A stretch of DNA of 25,918 bases from Phycisphaerales bacterium UBA6054 (GTDB lineage: Bacteria; Planctomycetota; Phycisphaerae; Phycisphaerales; UBA1924): assembly GCA_002429045.1 (NCBI GenBank), contig DIYM01000111.1, forward strand, positions 1 through 25,918. Reading direction: 5' to 3'. Below are positions 7,182-14,399 of the stretch, piece after piece. Positions within the stretch are counted from its first letter, which is position 1; each line of letters begins with the position of its first letter. A program made the translations under genes and the position numbers. The notes under the pieces were generated by a model. That model ran no database searches. It was not told where the DNA came from and worked only from the letters and a program-made list of their open reading frames with translations.

Positions 7182-8104
7182 CAGGCCGCCCCGCCCGCGC
7201 TGGGGAGGTCGAAGAGCGACCGGACGGGGGCGCTGGCGGTCGGTTCGGGCTCAACCCGGCACGCCCGACCCGCGATCCGGTACCACGGGGTGGGGGTGTG
7301 CTGGTCTGAGAGCGACACCGGGCAGCCGGAGTCGGCGTGGGATCGCGAGGCCGCTTCGGGCGTGTTGCATTGCCGAGAGAGATGCAACAGCACCAGGCGC
7401 TCGCGCGGGCAGATCGACCGGCTCGCCCGTGCCGACTCCTGGTTGCTCAGGTGCCCGGAGCCCCCTGTGATCCTGCGTTTGAGGAACTCGGGGCGGTCGG
7501 AGAGGGCCTGCATCTCGGGGCAGTAGTTCGATTCGATCGCGAGCAGGTCGACGCCTTTGAGCAAGCCGATCAGCCCGGGGCCGGCCCGCCCGACATCGGT
7601 CGCGAACCCGAGATGGGCCTCGGCGGCGTGTGTTCGCGCCGCGAACCGGAACGCGGCGACGCCCAACTCGTCGTGCGCCATCATGCCGACCCGGGCCGAC
7701 AAGCCCCGGTCGATCGTCAGCGAGTCGTCGAAGGGTTCGGTGGGGTTGAAGAGCAGGCCGGCACGCTCGGCGCGCCCCATGTGTCGCCGGTGCACGCGGA
7801 GCCGGGCCCGCCAGCCGCCCGGTCGGATCGCGGAAGCCCAGCCCGCGTGGCAGTGGTCCGTGTCGAGGTGGGTGAAGACGATGTCGTCCACCTCGTCGGG
7901 GCGGATGCCGCGTTCGCTCAACAGGCGCCCGGTGCGCCGGGGTGACAACCCGGCGTCGAGCAGAACGACCCGGCGTGGTGCCTCCGGCCCGGTCCGGTGA
8001 ACCAGGACCGAGCAGTTGCCAGAAGACCCGCTCGCGAGCACGCAGAAAAAGAGCCCGGTCACGGGGGGCGGCTGGGGGGCGTCGTCGCTCGCTCGCGTGG
8101 TCAT
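7178..8104 (-). CDS. Metallo-beta-lactamase-fold hydrolase, YycJ/WalJ-like
   Basis: The 308-residue protein begins, after a short tail, with VLASGSSGNCSVLV, the hallmark of the YycJ/WalJ branch of MBL-fold phosphodiesterases. YycJ proteins have been linked to DNA repair exonuclease activity and cell-wall homeostasis. The metal motif is H79-L-D81-T-D83-H84, so the usual second His of HxHxDH is Asp. Later motifs are FATDVG, ESNYCPEM, SGHLSNQES and LLHLSRQCNTPE, all in family order. The N-terminal 15 residues and the last 60 residues are variable. It lies 22 bases downstream of lpxA and overlaps the methyltransferase gene by four bases. No strong Shine-Dalgarno sequence precedes the ATG. Fold assignment is secure; the exact substrate is not. 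Confidence 0.88.
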   Translation of the reverse strand: MTTRASDDAPQPPPVTGLFFCVLASGSSGNCSVLVHRTGPEAPRRVVLLDAGLSPRRTGRLLSERGIRPDEVDDIVFTHLDTDHCHAGWASAIRPGGWRARLRVHRRHMGRAERAGLLFNPTEPFDDSLTIDRGLSARVGMMAHDELGVAAFRFAARTHAAEAHLGFATDVGRAGPGLIGLLKGVDLLAIESNYCPEMQALSDRPEFLKRRITGGSGHLSNQESARASRSICPRERLVLLHLSRQCNTPEAASRSHADSGCPVSLSDQHTPTPWYRIAGRACRVEPEPTASAPVRSLFDLPSAGGAAW

Positions 8105-8126
8105 CCTGTGGGTCGCCCTTCCGAGG

Positions 8127-8957
8127 TCATCGGTCCGACGCTTCCTCGGGTGCGCCTCGTTTCGTGCGCCGCCGCCCGCCGACCGGGCAGATCGAACGCT
8201 TGCTCGTTCGCACGAACTCGGCCATCTCCGCGACGCCGGGGCTGTTCTTGCCTCGCTCGTCGAGCATCGCGAGCAGTTCGGAGCGGTTGGGGTTGATCCG
8301 GAAGACCTCGCCGTAGGCGCGTTTGATCGCGTTGATCTCCTCGGGCGGCATCCCGGCGCGGCGCATCCCGATCAGGTTCAGCCCGACCAGCATCGATCGG
8401 TTGGCGGTCATGCAGAAGGGCGGGACGTCGTTCGACAGGATCGAGCCGCCCGAGCACATCGCCAGCCTGCCGATCCGCCCGTTCTGGTGGAGCATCGCGC
8501 CCGCCGAGAGCGTGGCGTTGGCGTATACCTCCGTGTGACCCGCCAGGCACGCGTTGTTGACCATGATCACGCCGTCGTGGACCGTGGCGTCGTGGCCGAC
8601 GTGCGAGTTGACCATCATGAAAACCCGGTCACCCAGCGTGGTCGGGCGGTCGGGTTTCGTCGCGGCGTGGACCGTGGCGTGCTCGCGGATGATGCAGTCG
8701 CTCCCGATGACCACCCCCGCGGTCTCCATGCCCGGCTTGAACTTGTAGTCCTGGGGCCCGTATCCGAGCATGGCGTTGGGGTACACGATCGTGCCTGACC
8801 CGACAACCGTGTGCCCGACGACAGACGCGTGGGAGACCAGCCGCACGCCAGCCCCCAGCCGGACCGGCCCCGTGACCGTGCAGAATGGTCCGATCTCGAC
8901 ATCGTCGGCCAGTTGGGCTTGCGGGTCGATGACGGAACTGGGATGGACCGTGGGCAT
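8127..8957 (-). CDS. lpxA: Acyl-ACP--UDP-N-acetylglucosamine O-acyltransferase
   Basis: LpxA transfers a hydroxyacyl chain from ACP to UDP-GlcNAc, the first step of lipid A synthesis, in the cytoplasm. The 276-residue protein is built of hexapeptide repeats that form a left-handed beta helix. The NSHVGHD segment carries H119 and H122, the latter matching the catalytic His125 of E. coli. VNNACLAGHTEV, GAMLHQNGRIGRLAM and SNDVPPFCMTANRSMLVGLN follow in LpxA order, then the C-terminal helical region MRRAGMPPEEINAIKRAYGEVF. The ATG at 8957 is chosen because the beta-helix begins right after it; the upstream frame to 9038 lies inside divergent lipB. No Shine-Dalgarno sequence is present, but TACAGT lies six bases upstream. 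It is the first gene of the minus-strand run to the SHOCT gene. UDP-acyltransferases of related families (LpxD) lack this C-terminal helix pattern, so LpxA is favoured. Confidence 0.93.
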   Translation of the reverse strand: MPTVHPSSVIDPQAQLADDVEIGPFCTVTGPVRLGAGVRLVSHASVVGHTVVGSGTIVYPNAMLGYGPQDYKFKPGMETAGVVIGSDCIIREHATVHAATKPDRPTTLGDRVFMMVNSHVGHDATVHDGVIMVNNACLAGHTEVYANATLSAGAMLHQNGRIGRLAMCSGGSILSNDVPPFCMTANRSMLVGLNLIGMRRAGMPPEEINAIKRAYGEVFRINPNRSELLAMLDERGKNSPGVAEMAEFVRTSKRSICPVGGRRRTKRGAPEEASDR

Positions 8958-8963
8958 GGCGCA

Positions 8964-8969
8964 ACTGTA
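8964..8969 (-). promoter_or_regulatory. TACAGT -10 box of a probable leaderless lpxA promoter
   Basis: TACAGT on the minus strand is followed by six bases and the lpxA ATG. The start has no Shine-Dalgarno sequence. The same CTACAGT string stands before the DUF2007 gene at 12384-12389. No convincing -35 is visible. Confidence 0.5.
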
Positions 8970-8980
8970 GACCTCGACGC

Positions 8981-8986
8981 TACGAT
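8981..8986 (+). promoter_or_regulatory. TACGAT -10 box of a probable leaderless lipB promoter
   Basis: TACGAT is followed by five bases and the lipB GTG start. There is no Shine-Dalgarno sequence. The lpxA and lipB starts are only 34 bases apart, so this element and the lpxA box are back to back, 11 bases apart. Confidence 0.5.
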
Positions 8987-8991
8987 CTCGG

Positions 8992-9684
8992 GTGCCCCTC
9001 GCCCACACGTTTTCGTTCATCGACGCCGGTCGAACCACCTACGAGAGCGGCGTCGCGTTGCAGCGCGAGCGTCTCGAGCGGGTGCTGCAAGACCGGGCCG
9101 ACCCGGGGAGCGCGGACGCCGGGACGATCATCATGACCGAGCACGACCCGGTGATCACCGTGACCCGGCGCCCGGATGCACCGGGGCACGTGCTGCTGCC
9201 CGAGGAGTCGCTGGCCGCGAGGGGGATCGCGATCGCCCAGACCGACCGCGGTGGCGATGTCACCTACCACGGGCCGGGGCAACTGGTGTGCTACCCGATC
9301 GTCGATCTCAACCGGATCAAGCTGCGCATCCACGGGTACATGCGCACGCTCGAGTCGGCCGTCATCGCGACCCTCGCCAGGTTCGACATCGAGGGGTTCC
9401 GCGACGAGGACGCGACGGGTGTCTGGGTGAGCGGGGCGGGCGGGGAGCCCGCCAAGGTCTGCGCGATGGGCGTCCGCGTGCGACGCTGGGTCTCGATGCA
9501 CGGGCTGGCGATCAACGTGGACCCCGACATGGGCCATTTCGGGCTGATCGTGCCCTGCGGCCTGGCGGGGCGTCGGGTGACTTCGATGAAAGAGATCGCC
9601 GGCGACCGCTGCCCATCGCTGGGCGCGGTCGCCGGCGTGCTGGCAGAAGAACTGGCCTCGGCGTTCAACGCGCCGAGGCCTTGA
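8992..9684 (+). CDS. lipB: Octanoyl-[ACP]:protein N-octanoyltransferase
   Basis: LipB moves octanoate from ACP to the lipoyl domains of 2-oxoacid dehydrogenases and the glycine cleavage H protein, the first step of lipoate assembly. The 230-residue protein shows TDRGGDVTYHGPGQLVCYP (residues 84-102), EPAKVCAMGVRV with the catalytic Lys155, SMHGLAINVD, and the catalytic Cys189 in LIVPCGLAGRRVTSM. The GTG at 8992 is the only sensible start; an in-frame ATG earlier is not available. It lacks a Shine-Dalgarno sequence but has TACGAT five bases upstream. Its product would serve lipoyl enzymes such as the E2 encoded at the right end of the window. The gene is convergent with the OmpH-like gene, three bases apart. 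Confidence 0.96.
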   Translation: MPLAHTFSFIDAGRTTYESGVALQRERLERVLQDRADPGSADAGTIIMTEHDPVITVTRRPDAPGHVLLPEESLAARGIAIAQTDRGGDVTYHGPGQLVCYPIVDLNRIKLRIHGYMRTLESAVIATLARFDIEGFRDEDATGVWVSGAGGEPAKVCAMGVRVRRWVSMHGLAINVDPDMGHFGLIVPCGLAGRRVTSMKEIAGDRCPSLGAVAGVLAEELASAFNAPRP

Positions 9685-9687
9685 GCG

Positions 9688-10407
9688 TCATCCGTCCTCG
9701 CCCATCGGGTCGGCGGGTGGCGCGTCGTCGGCGTCGCCGCCGGCCGGCTGATCGGCTTCCTCGGGTGTGGTGTCGTCCGAGGCGTCGTCCGCTTGCTCGG
9801 TCGGCTCGGGCAGGCCGAGACGCTCGCGCACCGACGCGGTCAGATCGATCGACGCCGCTGGGGCCACGAGCGGACGGGCGAGGATCTCCTGCGCCACGCC
9901 GCTGAGCGAATCGACCAGGAGGTCGTCGTCGGGACGCGACGCGAACAGGAAGGAGATGCCCTGTTCGGCGGCCTCGGCTTCGGCGGCCGAGTAGATCAGC
10001 CGATACGCGTCGGCGATCTGCTGCCCGACGAGCATCTCCAGCCCGTTCTGGTAGTTCTGGTAGAACTGCTGCATCTGCTGCTGCAACTGCATGCCCTGCT
10101 GTTGGATGCCCTGGGCTTCGGGCGTGTTCGGCGTGGCCGTCTGGAGTTGGGCCTGGAGGGCCTGCATCTGCGTTTGCATCGCGGTGAGTTGTTGCTGCTG
10201 CTCGTCGTCGAACTCGGTGCGTGCCGCCTCGTACTCGTCTCCTTTGACGATCTCGTCGATCAACCCGAACACATCGACGAACGCCATGCCGTGCTCGTAG
10301 GCGGCGACCGCGCGGTCCGCGCCGGCCCGGGTCACGAAGGCGGCGCCGGCGAACCCGGCGGCGGCCAAGGCCAGCCCCAGGGTCAGAGATTGGATTTTGC
10401 TAGACAT
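9688..10407 (-). CDS. OmpH/Skp-family periplasmic chaperone-like protein
   Basis: The 239-residue protein starts at ATG 10407, which has GAGGAG upstream; the frame continues to 10497 but the extra residues are unlikely. Residues 1-30 form a signal peptide with a hydrophobic core (LTLGLALAAAGFAGAAFV). The mature protein begins like OmpH/Skp proteins with MAFVDVFGLIDEI, followed by a long glutamine-rich coiled coil (about 60-130, rich in Q-Q-Q and M-Q-x-Q). A C-terminal helix and an acidic tail (D-D-A-S-D-D, E-E-A) complete it. Skp proteins keep outer-membrane proteins soluble in the periplasm. Sequence identity within this family is low, so the assignment rests on architecture. The gene is divergent from the M29 aminopeptidase gene. 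Confidence 0.75.
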   Translation of the reverse strand: MSSKIQSLTLGLALAAAGFAGAAFVTRAGADRAVAAYEHGMAFVDVFGLIDEIVKGDEYEAARTEFDDEQQQQLTAMQTQMQALQAQLQTATPNTPEAQGIQQQGMQLQQQMQQFYQNYQNGLEMLVGQQIADAYRLIYSAAEAEAAEQGISFLFASRPDDDLLVDSLSGVAQEILARPLVAPAASIDLTASVRERLGLPEPTEQADDASDDTTPEEADQPAGGDADDAPPADPMGEDG

Positions 10408-10598
10408 AACTCGGGGCTCCTCGGGATGCGAAGTTGGGGTCCTCGGTGGACTGTTCGTTCGGAACCCGCGCGGGCACGCGGGCCGGCTCGGGGCCATACT
10501 CTACGGGCCCGGGCGGTGCGGGCCGGGCTTGGAGCGCAAATCGCCCCGCCGCGCCACGCGGATCTCGGGATCAACAGACAAGAACGGAGCCAGCAACC

Positions 10599-11753
10599 AT
10601 GCGTGACCCCCGACTCGACAAACTCGCCGACGTGCTGGTGACCTATTCGACCCGGGTCAAGAAAGGGGATCTGGTGATGATCAGCGCCGACCACGCCGCC
10701 CTGCCGCTGGTCGAGGCGGTCTACGAGCGGGTGCTCGGGGCGGGGGGGCACCCGTTCTGGCAGGGGTCCAGCGTGTCCCTCCAGGACATCTTCATGGAGC
10801 GTGCCGAGCAGCACCAACTCGATTACTGCTCCCCGCTCGAGTTGGAGGCGATCAACACCGTCGACGTCCGCATCGCGTTCTGGGCGGAGACCAACACCAA
10901 GCACCTCTCGGGCGTGGACCCGAAGCGGCTTGGGGCGTCGCGCGTCGCCCGCAAGGGCATCAGCAAGCGGTTCATGGAACGGGCCGCGTCCGGCGAACTC
11001 CGCTGGTGCGGCACGCTCTACCCGACGCAGGCGTCCGCGCAGGACGCCGAGATGTCGCTGCGCGATTACGAGCGTTTCGTGTACGGCGCCGGGCTGCTCC
11101 ACCTGCCGGACCCGGTCGCGGCTTGGAAGCAGGTCCACGAACGCCAGGAACGGGTCCGATCGTTCCTGCAAACCAGGGACACCCTCCGGTTCCGCGCGCC
11201 CGCACGCGACGGGCACGACGGCACCGACTTGACGGTGGACGTGAACAAACAGAAGTCCGTCTGGATCAACTGCGCCGGCGGCGAGAACTTCCCAGACGGT
11301 GAGGTGTTCTGCGGGCCCCAATCCGCCGACGGGCACGTCAACTACACCTTCCCCGCGGTGTACAACGGCACGGAGGTAGAGGGGGTACGCCTCGAGTTCC
11401 GGGGCGGGCGTGTGGTGGACGCGAGTGCCAAGAAGAACGAGCCGTTCCTTATCGCGATGCTCGATCAGGACGAGGGCGCGCGCACGATGGGCGAGATCGC
11501 CATCGGGACGAACTACGGCATCACCGAGTTCAGCAAGAACACGCTGTTCGACGAGAAGATCGGCGGGACCTTCCACGCCGCGGTCGGCGCCGGATACCCC
11601 GAGTCCGGAAGCCACAACGAGTCGGCGCTGCATTGGGACATGGTCTGCGACCTGCGGGGCCAGAACGGCTCGGGGGGCACGATCGAAGCCGACGGCGAGG
11701 TGTTCTACCGCGACGGGCGGTTCCTGCAAGAGGGCTGGCCGGCACCCGCCTGA
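10599..11753 (+). CDS. M29-family metal-dependent aminopeptidase
   Basis: M29 (thermophilic aminopeptidase, AmpS/AmpT) enzymes remove N-terminal residues from peptides using a two-metal centre in the cytoplasm. The 384-residue protein carries the family blocks: FPDGEVFCGP (Glu235), GEIAIGTNYGI (Glu299), NTLFDEKIGGTFHAAVGAGY (His326, Tyr333) and NESALHWDMVCDLR (His345, Asp347). These are the expected metal ligands and catalytic tyrosine. The length is close to the usual 400 residues. The frame is open from 10434, but ATG 10599 is chosen because GGAG at 10585-10588 lies ten bases before it and conserved sequence begins just after. The 191-base divergent region before it, shared with the OmpH-like gene, contains no other gene; TACTCT at 10497-10502 is a possible -10. 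No signal peptide is seen. Confidence 0.94.
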   Translation: MRDPRLDKLADVLVTYSTRVKKGDLVMISADHAALPLVEAVYERVLGAGGHPFWQGSSVSLQDIFMERAEQHQLDYCSPLELEAINTVDVRIAFWAETNTKHLSGVDPKRLGASRVARKGISKRFMERAASGELRWCGTLYPTQASAQDAEMSLRDYERFVYGAGLLHLPDPVAAWKQVHERQERVRSFLQTRDTLRFRAPARDGHDGTDLTVDVNKQKSVWINCAGGENFPDGEVFCGPQSADGHVNYTFPAVYNGTEVEGVRLEFRGGRVVDASAKKNEPFLIAMLDQDEGARTMGEIAIGTNYGITEFSKNTLFDEKIGGTFHAAVGAGYPESGSHNESALHWDMVCDLRGQNGSGGTIEADGEVFYRDGRFLQEGWPAPA

Positions 11754-11785
11754 TCTGGGCACGCCCGGCCACGACGCCCGGGCGG

Positions 11786-11830
11786 TAAAAAACACACCCC
11801 GCGGGTTGGCCGAAGCTGCTCCGCGGGGTG
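11786..11830 (-). terminator. Intrinsic terminator for the minus strand
   Basis: A perfect 10-bp inverted repeat, CACCCCGCGG (11795-11804) and its complement (11821-11830), encloses a 16-base loop. On the minus strand the stem is followed by GT and then a T-run read from A6 at 11787-11792, the layout of a Rho-independent terminator. It lies 85 bases beyond the stop of the dockerin-like remnant. It could also slow transcription leaving the M29 gene, which ends 41 bases away on the other strand. Confidence 0.75.
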
Positions 11831-11851
11831 CGACTCGTGGGGCTCGTTGTC

Positions 11852-11894
11852 GCCCGGCCAGCAGTGCCCGGCCGGACCAGCGGTGCCCGACCAG
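11852..11894. repeat. Short imperfect tandem repeat, about 2.5 units
   Basis: Three successive units begin with GCCCGGCC, GCCCGGCC and GCCCGACC, at 11852, 11866 and 11885, and share a CCAGCRGT end. The first is 14 bases, the second has a five-base insert and the third is incomplete. It lies in non-coding DNA between the terminator and the dockerin-like remnant. It may be replication slippage in GC-rich sequence; no function can be assigned. Confidence 0.4.
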
Positions 11895-11914
11895 AGAGGC
11901 CGGTTCAGGCTTCT

Positions 11915-11998
11915 CTACGGGCAGCCCGCGTTGGAGGCTGCGACGAAATCCGCGATACCCAAGAAGTTGTACACCCCGTTGCCGTCATCGTCGACGCC
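11915..11998 (-). pseudogene. Orphan C-terminal dockerin-like tail (gene remnant)
   Basis: Read on the minus strand, the last 26 or so codons before the TAG at 11915-11917 encode a calcium-loop pattern (D-D-D-G-N-G). NGVYNFLGIADF and the ending A-A-S-N-A-G-C-P follow. This matches the second half of the dockerin type I-like repeats that end many secreted planctomycete proteins ('D-x-D-x-N-G-V-x-N-F-x-D-I-A-x-F ... N-A-G-C-P', from memory of such proteins). No start codon or secreted protein precedes it: upstream, in another frame, is the complete DUF2007/zinc-ribbon gene ending at 12013. The terminator at 11786-11830 would fit as the original 3' end of the lost gene. I read it as the tail left after a deletion. 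A fusion created by frameshifting of the upstream gene is possible but less likely. Confidence 0.6.
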
Positions 11999-12012
11999 CG
12001 GGCGGGCGCCCG

Positions 12013-12378
12013 CTATGCCGGCCCGCGGGGCGTGCGGCCGTCGCGGTACGCCCGTCGCGCCTCCACGGAGGAGAGGTGCACGCCGCACTCGGGGCAGGGG
12101 CGGGTGTCGGGAACGCCGATGTTGTCGTACCCGCAGAACGGGCAGGTCCCGTCGGGCCGGACCGCTCGGGGCAGTTCCAGCACCGCGTCCCAGATCCCGG
12201 GGAGGGCGTCGAGGGCCCGGTCCGCGTCCGACGGAGCGACCACCAGTTCCCAGGGTTCTGGGCTTCCTCGTGGGGACTTGCGCATTCTGGCGGGGATCCC
12301 GCGGAGTTCGAGCCCGTATTGGATCATGCCGGCTTCGTCGTGCCGCTCGACCAGCGTGACCCGGACCCAATCGCTCAT
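12013..12378 (-). CDS. DUF2007-like domain protein with C-terminal zinc ribbon
   Basis: The 121-residue protein begins VRVTLVERHDEAGMIQYGLE and continues LRGIPARM, then ELVVAPSDADRALDAL. This is the pattern of DUF2007, a small ferredoxin-like domain annotated as a putative signal-transducing protein. A zinc ribbon follows, with C79-P-F-C82 and C95-P-E-C98. Such two-part proteins are common and their role is unknown; they are probably cytoplasmic and bind a protein or metal partner. The ATG at 12378 has no Shine-Dalgarno sequence but has TACAGT five bases upstream. The gene is divergent from rsmH across 56 bases. Downstream, after its stop, comes the dockerin-like remnant and then the terminator. 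Confidence 0.8.
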   Translation of the reverse strand: MSDWVRVTLVERHDEAGMIQYGLELRGIPARMRKSPRGSPEPWELVVAPSDADRALDALPGIWDAVLELPRAVRPDGTCPFCGYDNIGVPDTRPCPECGVHLSSVEARRAYRDGRTPRGPA

Positions 12379-12383
12379 CGGCG

Positions 12384-12389
12384 ACTGTA
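12384..12389 (-). promoter_or_regulatory. TACAGT -10 box of a probable leaderless promoter for the DUF2007 gene
   Basis: CTACAGT on the minus strand is followed by five bases and the ATG at 12378. It is identical to the heptamer before lpxA. No Shine-Dalgarno sequence is present. Confidence 0.5.
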
Positions 12390-12421
12390 GCGTGGCGCCC
12401 AGGCGGGCGGGCCCGCCCGGC

Positions 12422-12427
12422 TAGGCT
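12422..12427 (+). promoter_or_regulatory. TAGGCT -10 box of a probable leaderless rsmH promoter
   Basis: TAGGCT is followed by seven bases and the rsmH ATG at 12435. No Shine-Dalgarno sequence is present. It lies in the 56-base divergent region with the DUF2007 gene. Confidence 0.45.
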
Positions 12428-12434
12428 TGGCGCG

Positions 12435-13421
12435 ATGCCCCCAGAACCCTCCCGCCGACCCGTGACCCATGATCCAGATCACATCCCGGTGCTGCTCCGC
12501 GAGGTGGTGGATCTGCTCTCTCCGGAGCCGGGGCAGACGCTCATCGATTGCACGGCGGGGCTGGGGGGGCACGCCGCCGCGATCGCGGGCGAGATCGGGC
12601 CCGAGGGGCGGGCGGTGCTCTTCGATCTCGACCCCGGGAATCTCGGACGGGCCGAGGCGCGGGTGCGGTCGGTGATGTCCCCGGAGAACCCGGGATCTTG
12701 CCGGGTCGACGCGGTGCGGGACAACTTCGCGCGGGCACCCGGATGGGCGGGGCAGCGGGGCGTCCGGGCCGACATGGTCCTGGCGGACCTCGGCTTCTCG
12801 AGCCCTCAGGTCGATGATCCGGGGCGGGGGCTGAGCTTCAAGCGGGCGGGCCCGCTGGACATGCGGCTGGACCCGGACGGGCCGATCACGGCGGGGGAGT
12901 TGGTCAACACCCTGCCCGAGGGGGATCTGGCCGACATCATCTTCAGGTACGGCGAAGAGCGCCTGGCCCGGAAGATCGCGTCCAAACTTGTAGCCGAGCG
13001 ATCTGCCGAGCCGATCAGTTCTACGGATCGTTTGGCAGCGATCGTCCGGTCGGTCGTCCCCCGCAAGCCCGGATCCATCGATGGCGCGACCCGCACGTTC
13101 CAGGCGTTGCGGATCGCAACCAACGACGAGATCGGGGCCTTGGAGGGGCTGCTCGGATCGATCACGCGTGCGGGCGGGAGGCTCGGCGGGGAAGGCTGTT
13201 GGTTGGCGCCCGGGTGCCGGGTGGGGATCATCAGTTTCCATTCGCTGGAGGATCGCCCGGTCAAGCGTTGCTTCTCGGCGCTCGTCCAGGAGGGGCACGC
13301 CGAGACGGTCCGCCGGGGCGTGGTCACCGCGGGTGACGACGAACTGGCGAGCAACCCGCGTTCGCGTTCGGCGAAGCTGCGGGTCATCCGGCTCGGCGAC
13401 GGCGCCGCGCCGGGACAGTGA
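12435..13421 (+). CDS. rsmH: 16S rRNA (cytosine(1402)-N(4))-methyltransferase
   Basis: RsmH (MraW) methylates N4 of C1402 in the 16S rRNA decoding centre. The 328-residue protein has HIPVLLREVVDLL, then the SAM-binding LIDCTAGLGGHAAAI (residues 36-50). MVLADLGFSSPQVDDPGRG and RAGPLDMRLDP follow, the latter in the family's conserved catalytic block. TRTFQALRIATNDE and ISFHSLEDRPVKRCF (266-280) complete the signature, with PVKRCF where most members have IVKxFF. The length fits the family (about 310-330). In many bacteria rsmH opens the division and cell-wall (dcw) cluster, as here, where a LysM protein, an FtsL-like protein and FtsI follow. No mraZ precedes it. Confidence 0.97.
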   Translation: MPPEPSRRPVTHDPDHIPVLLREVVDLLSPEPGQTLIDCTAGLGGHAAAIAGEIGPEGRAVLFDLDPGNLGRAEARVRSVMSPENPGSCRVDAVRDNFARAPGWAGQRGVRADMVLADLGFSSPQVDDPGRGLSFKRAGPLDMRLDPDGPITAGELVNTLPEGDLADIIFRYGEERLARKIASKLVAERSAEPISSTDRLAAIVRSVVPRKPGSIDGATRTFQALRIATNDEIGALEGLLGSITRAGGRLGGEGCWLAPGCRVGIISFHSLEDRPVKRCFSALVQEGHAETVRRGVVTAGDDELASNPRSRSAKLRVIRLGDGAAPGQ

Positions 13422-13501
13422 GTGTGCCCGCCAGGGATTTCGGCGGGCCGGGCTTCCGAGCGTGGGGCGATGTGTCCTTCGCGGAAAGCAGGGACGTGAC
13501 C

Positions 13502-14362
13502 GTGACCCGTGATAGCAAACTCGCGCTCGTGATCGCCATCACCATGATCCTCTTGGTCGGCGTGCTGATCTCGGACCACATGTCGGGTGCGACGGGCGCG
13601 GACTTCGATGCGCCGGACCAAAGCACGCCGCGGGTGCCGTTGCAGACCCCGAGCGACCCGATCTCCCGGATCACGCCTGACCCGACGCCGCGTTCCCCGG
13701 AACTCCAGCCGAATCAGGGCGCCCCGGTGGAGATCGCCCAGGGCGGCGGGGGGAGCCTGCTGGATCAGGCGTTCGAGCGTCTGCGCTCTTCCGAGAAGCC
13801 CACGCTGATCGGGGAGCGCGACGCGAGCGAGACGCTCGAACGATCGGGGCTGTTCTCCACGATCGACTCGGGCACGGTGACGCTGCCTCCTCCATCCGAG
13901 AGGAAGGTGGATAGTCCTCTCAAGCCGGTCGCCGAACCGGACCGCCCCGTGGGTGAGGCGACGGTGCGGGCCGAGGAATCATGGCGGACCCACACGGTCG
14001 TCGAGGGGGACAGCCTTTACGCCTTGGCGCGTGTGTACCTGGGGGACGGCGGCCTGTGGCGTCAGATCCAGAAGAACAACGAGGACGTGCTTGGCGGCAC
14101 CGAGCGGATCAAGGTGGGCATGCGGCTCCGGATCGAGCGTGTCCGTTCCCCGCGTCCATCCGTCGGTCAGCCTCGGGAGACGGCGCCGGCCGGACCGGCT
14201 CCCGAGCGCACCTACGTCGTGCTGCCAGGCGACGCGCTCAGCCGCATCGCGAGCAGGCTGCTCGGGAGCGCGAAGCGGACGGACGAGATCGTTGCGTTGA
14301 ACGGGCTCAAAGACGCGGACGATATCAAGGCGGGGCAGACCCTGCGGATCCCGGTCCGCTGA
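13502..14362 (+). CDS. Membrane-anchored protein with two LysM domains
   Basis: From GTG 13502 the protein is 286 residues long. A transmembrane segment lies at 7-25 (LALVIAITMILLVGVLISD), followed by a proline-rich low-complexity stretch. Two LysM peptidoglycan-binding domains follow at about 163-211 (THTVVEGDSLYALARVYLG) and 237-284 (TYVVLPGDALSRIASRLLG). It should be anchored in the inner membrane with LysM domains in the periplasm. GTG 13502 is preferred because AGCAGGG lies eight bases before it and the N-terminus is then a short basic tail before the membrane helix. GTG 13418 overlaps the rsmH stop (GTGA) and would give 314 residues, and GTG 13496 is also possible. Its place between rsmH and the FtsL/FtsI genes suggests a role in septal wall synthesis, by inference. 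Confidence 0.85.
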   Translation: MTRDSKLALVIAITMILLVGVLISDHMSGATGADFDAPDQSTPRVPLQTPSDPISRITPDPTPRSPELQPNQGAPVEIAQGGGGSLLDQAFERLRSSEKPTLIGERDASETLERSGLFSTIDSGTVTLPPPSERKVDSPLKPVAEPDRPVGEATVRAEESWRTHTVVEGDSLYALARVYLGDGGLWRQIQKNNEDVLGGTERIKVGMRLRIERVRSPRPSVGQPRETAPAGPAPERTYVVLPGDALSRIASRLLGSAKRTDEIVALNGLKDADDIKAGQTLRIPVR

Positions 14363-14399
14363 TGGGCTCGATTGACGGCGCAGTGACGGGTGGTGTGTG

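Noticed and set aside
10027..10200. CTG/CAG-rich repetitive stretch.
   Set aside because: It encodes the glutamine-rich coiled coil of the OmpH-like protein and needs no separate explanation as a DNA repeat.
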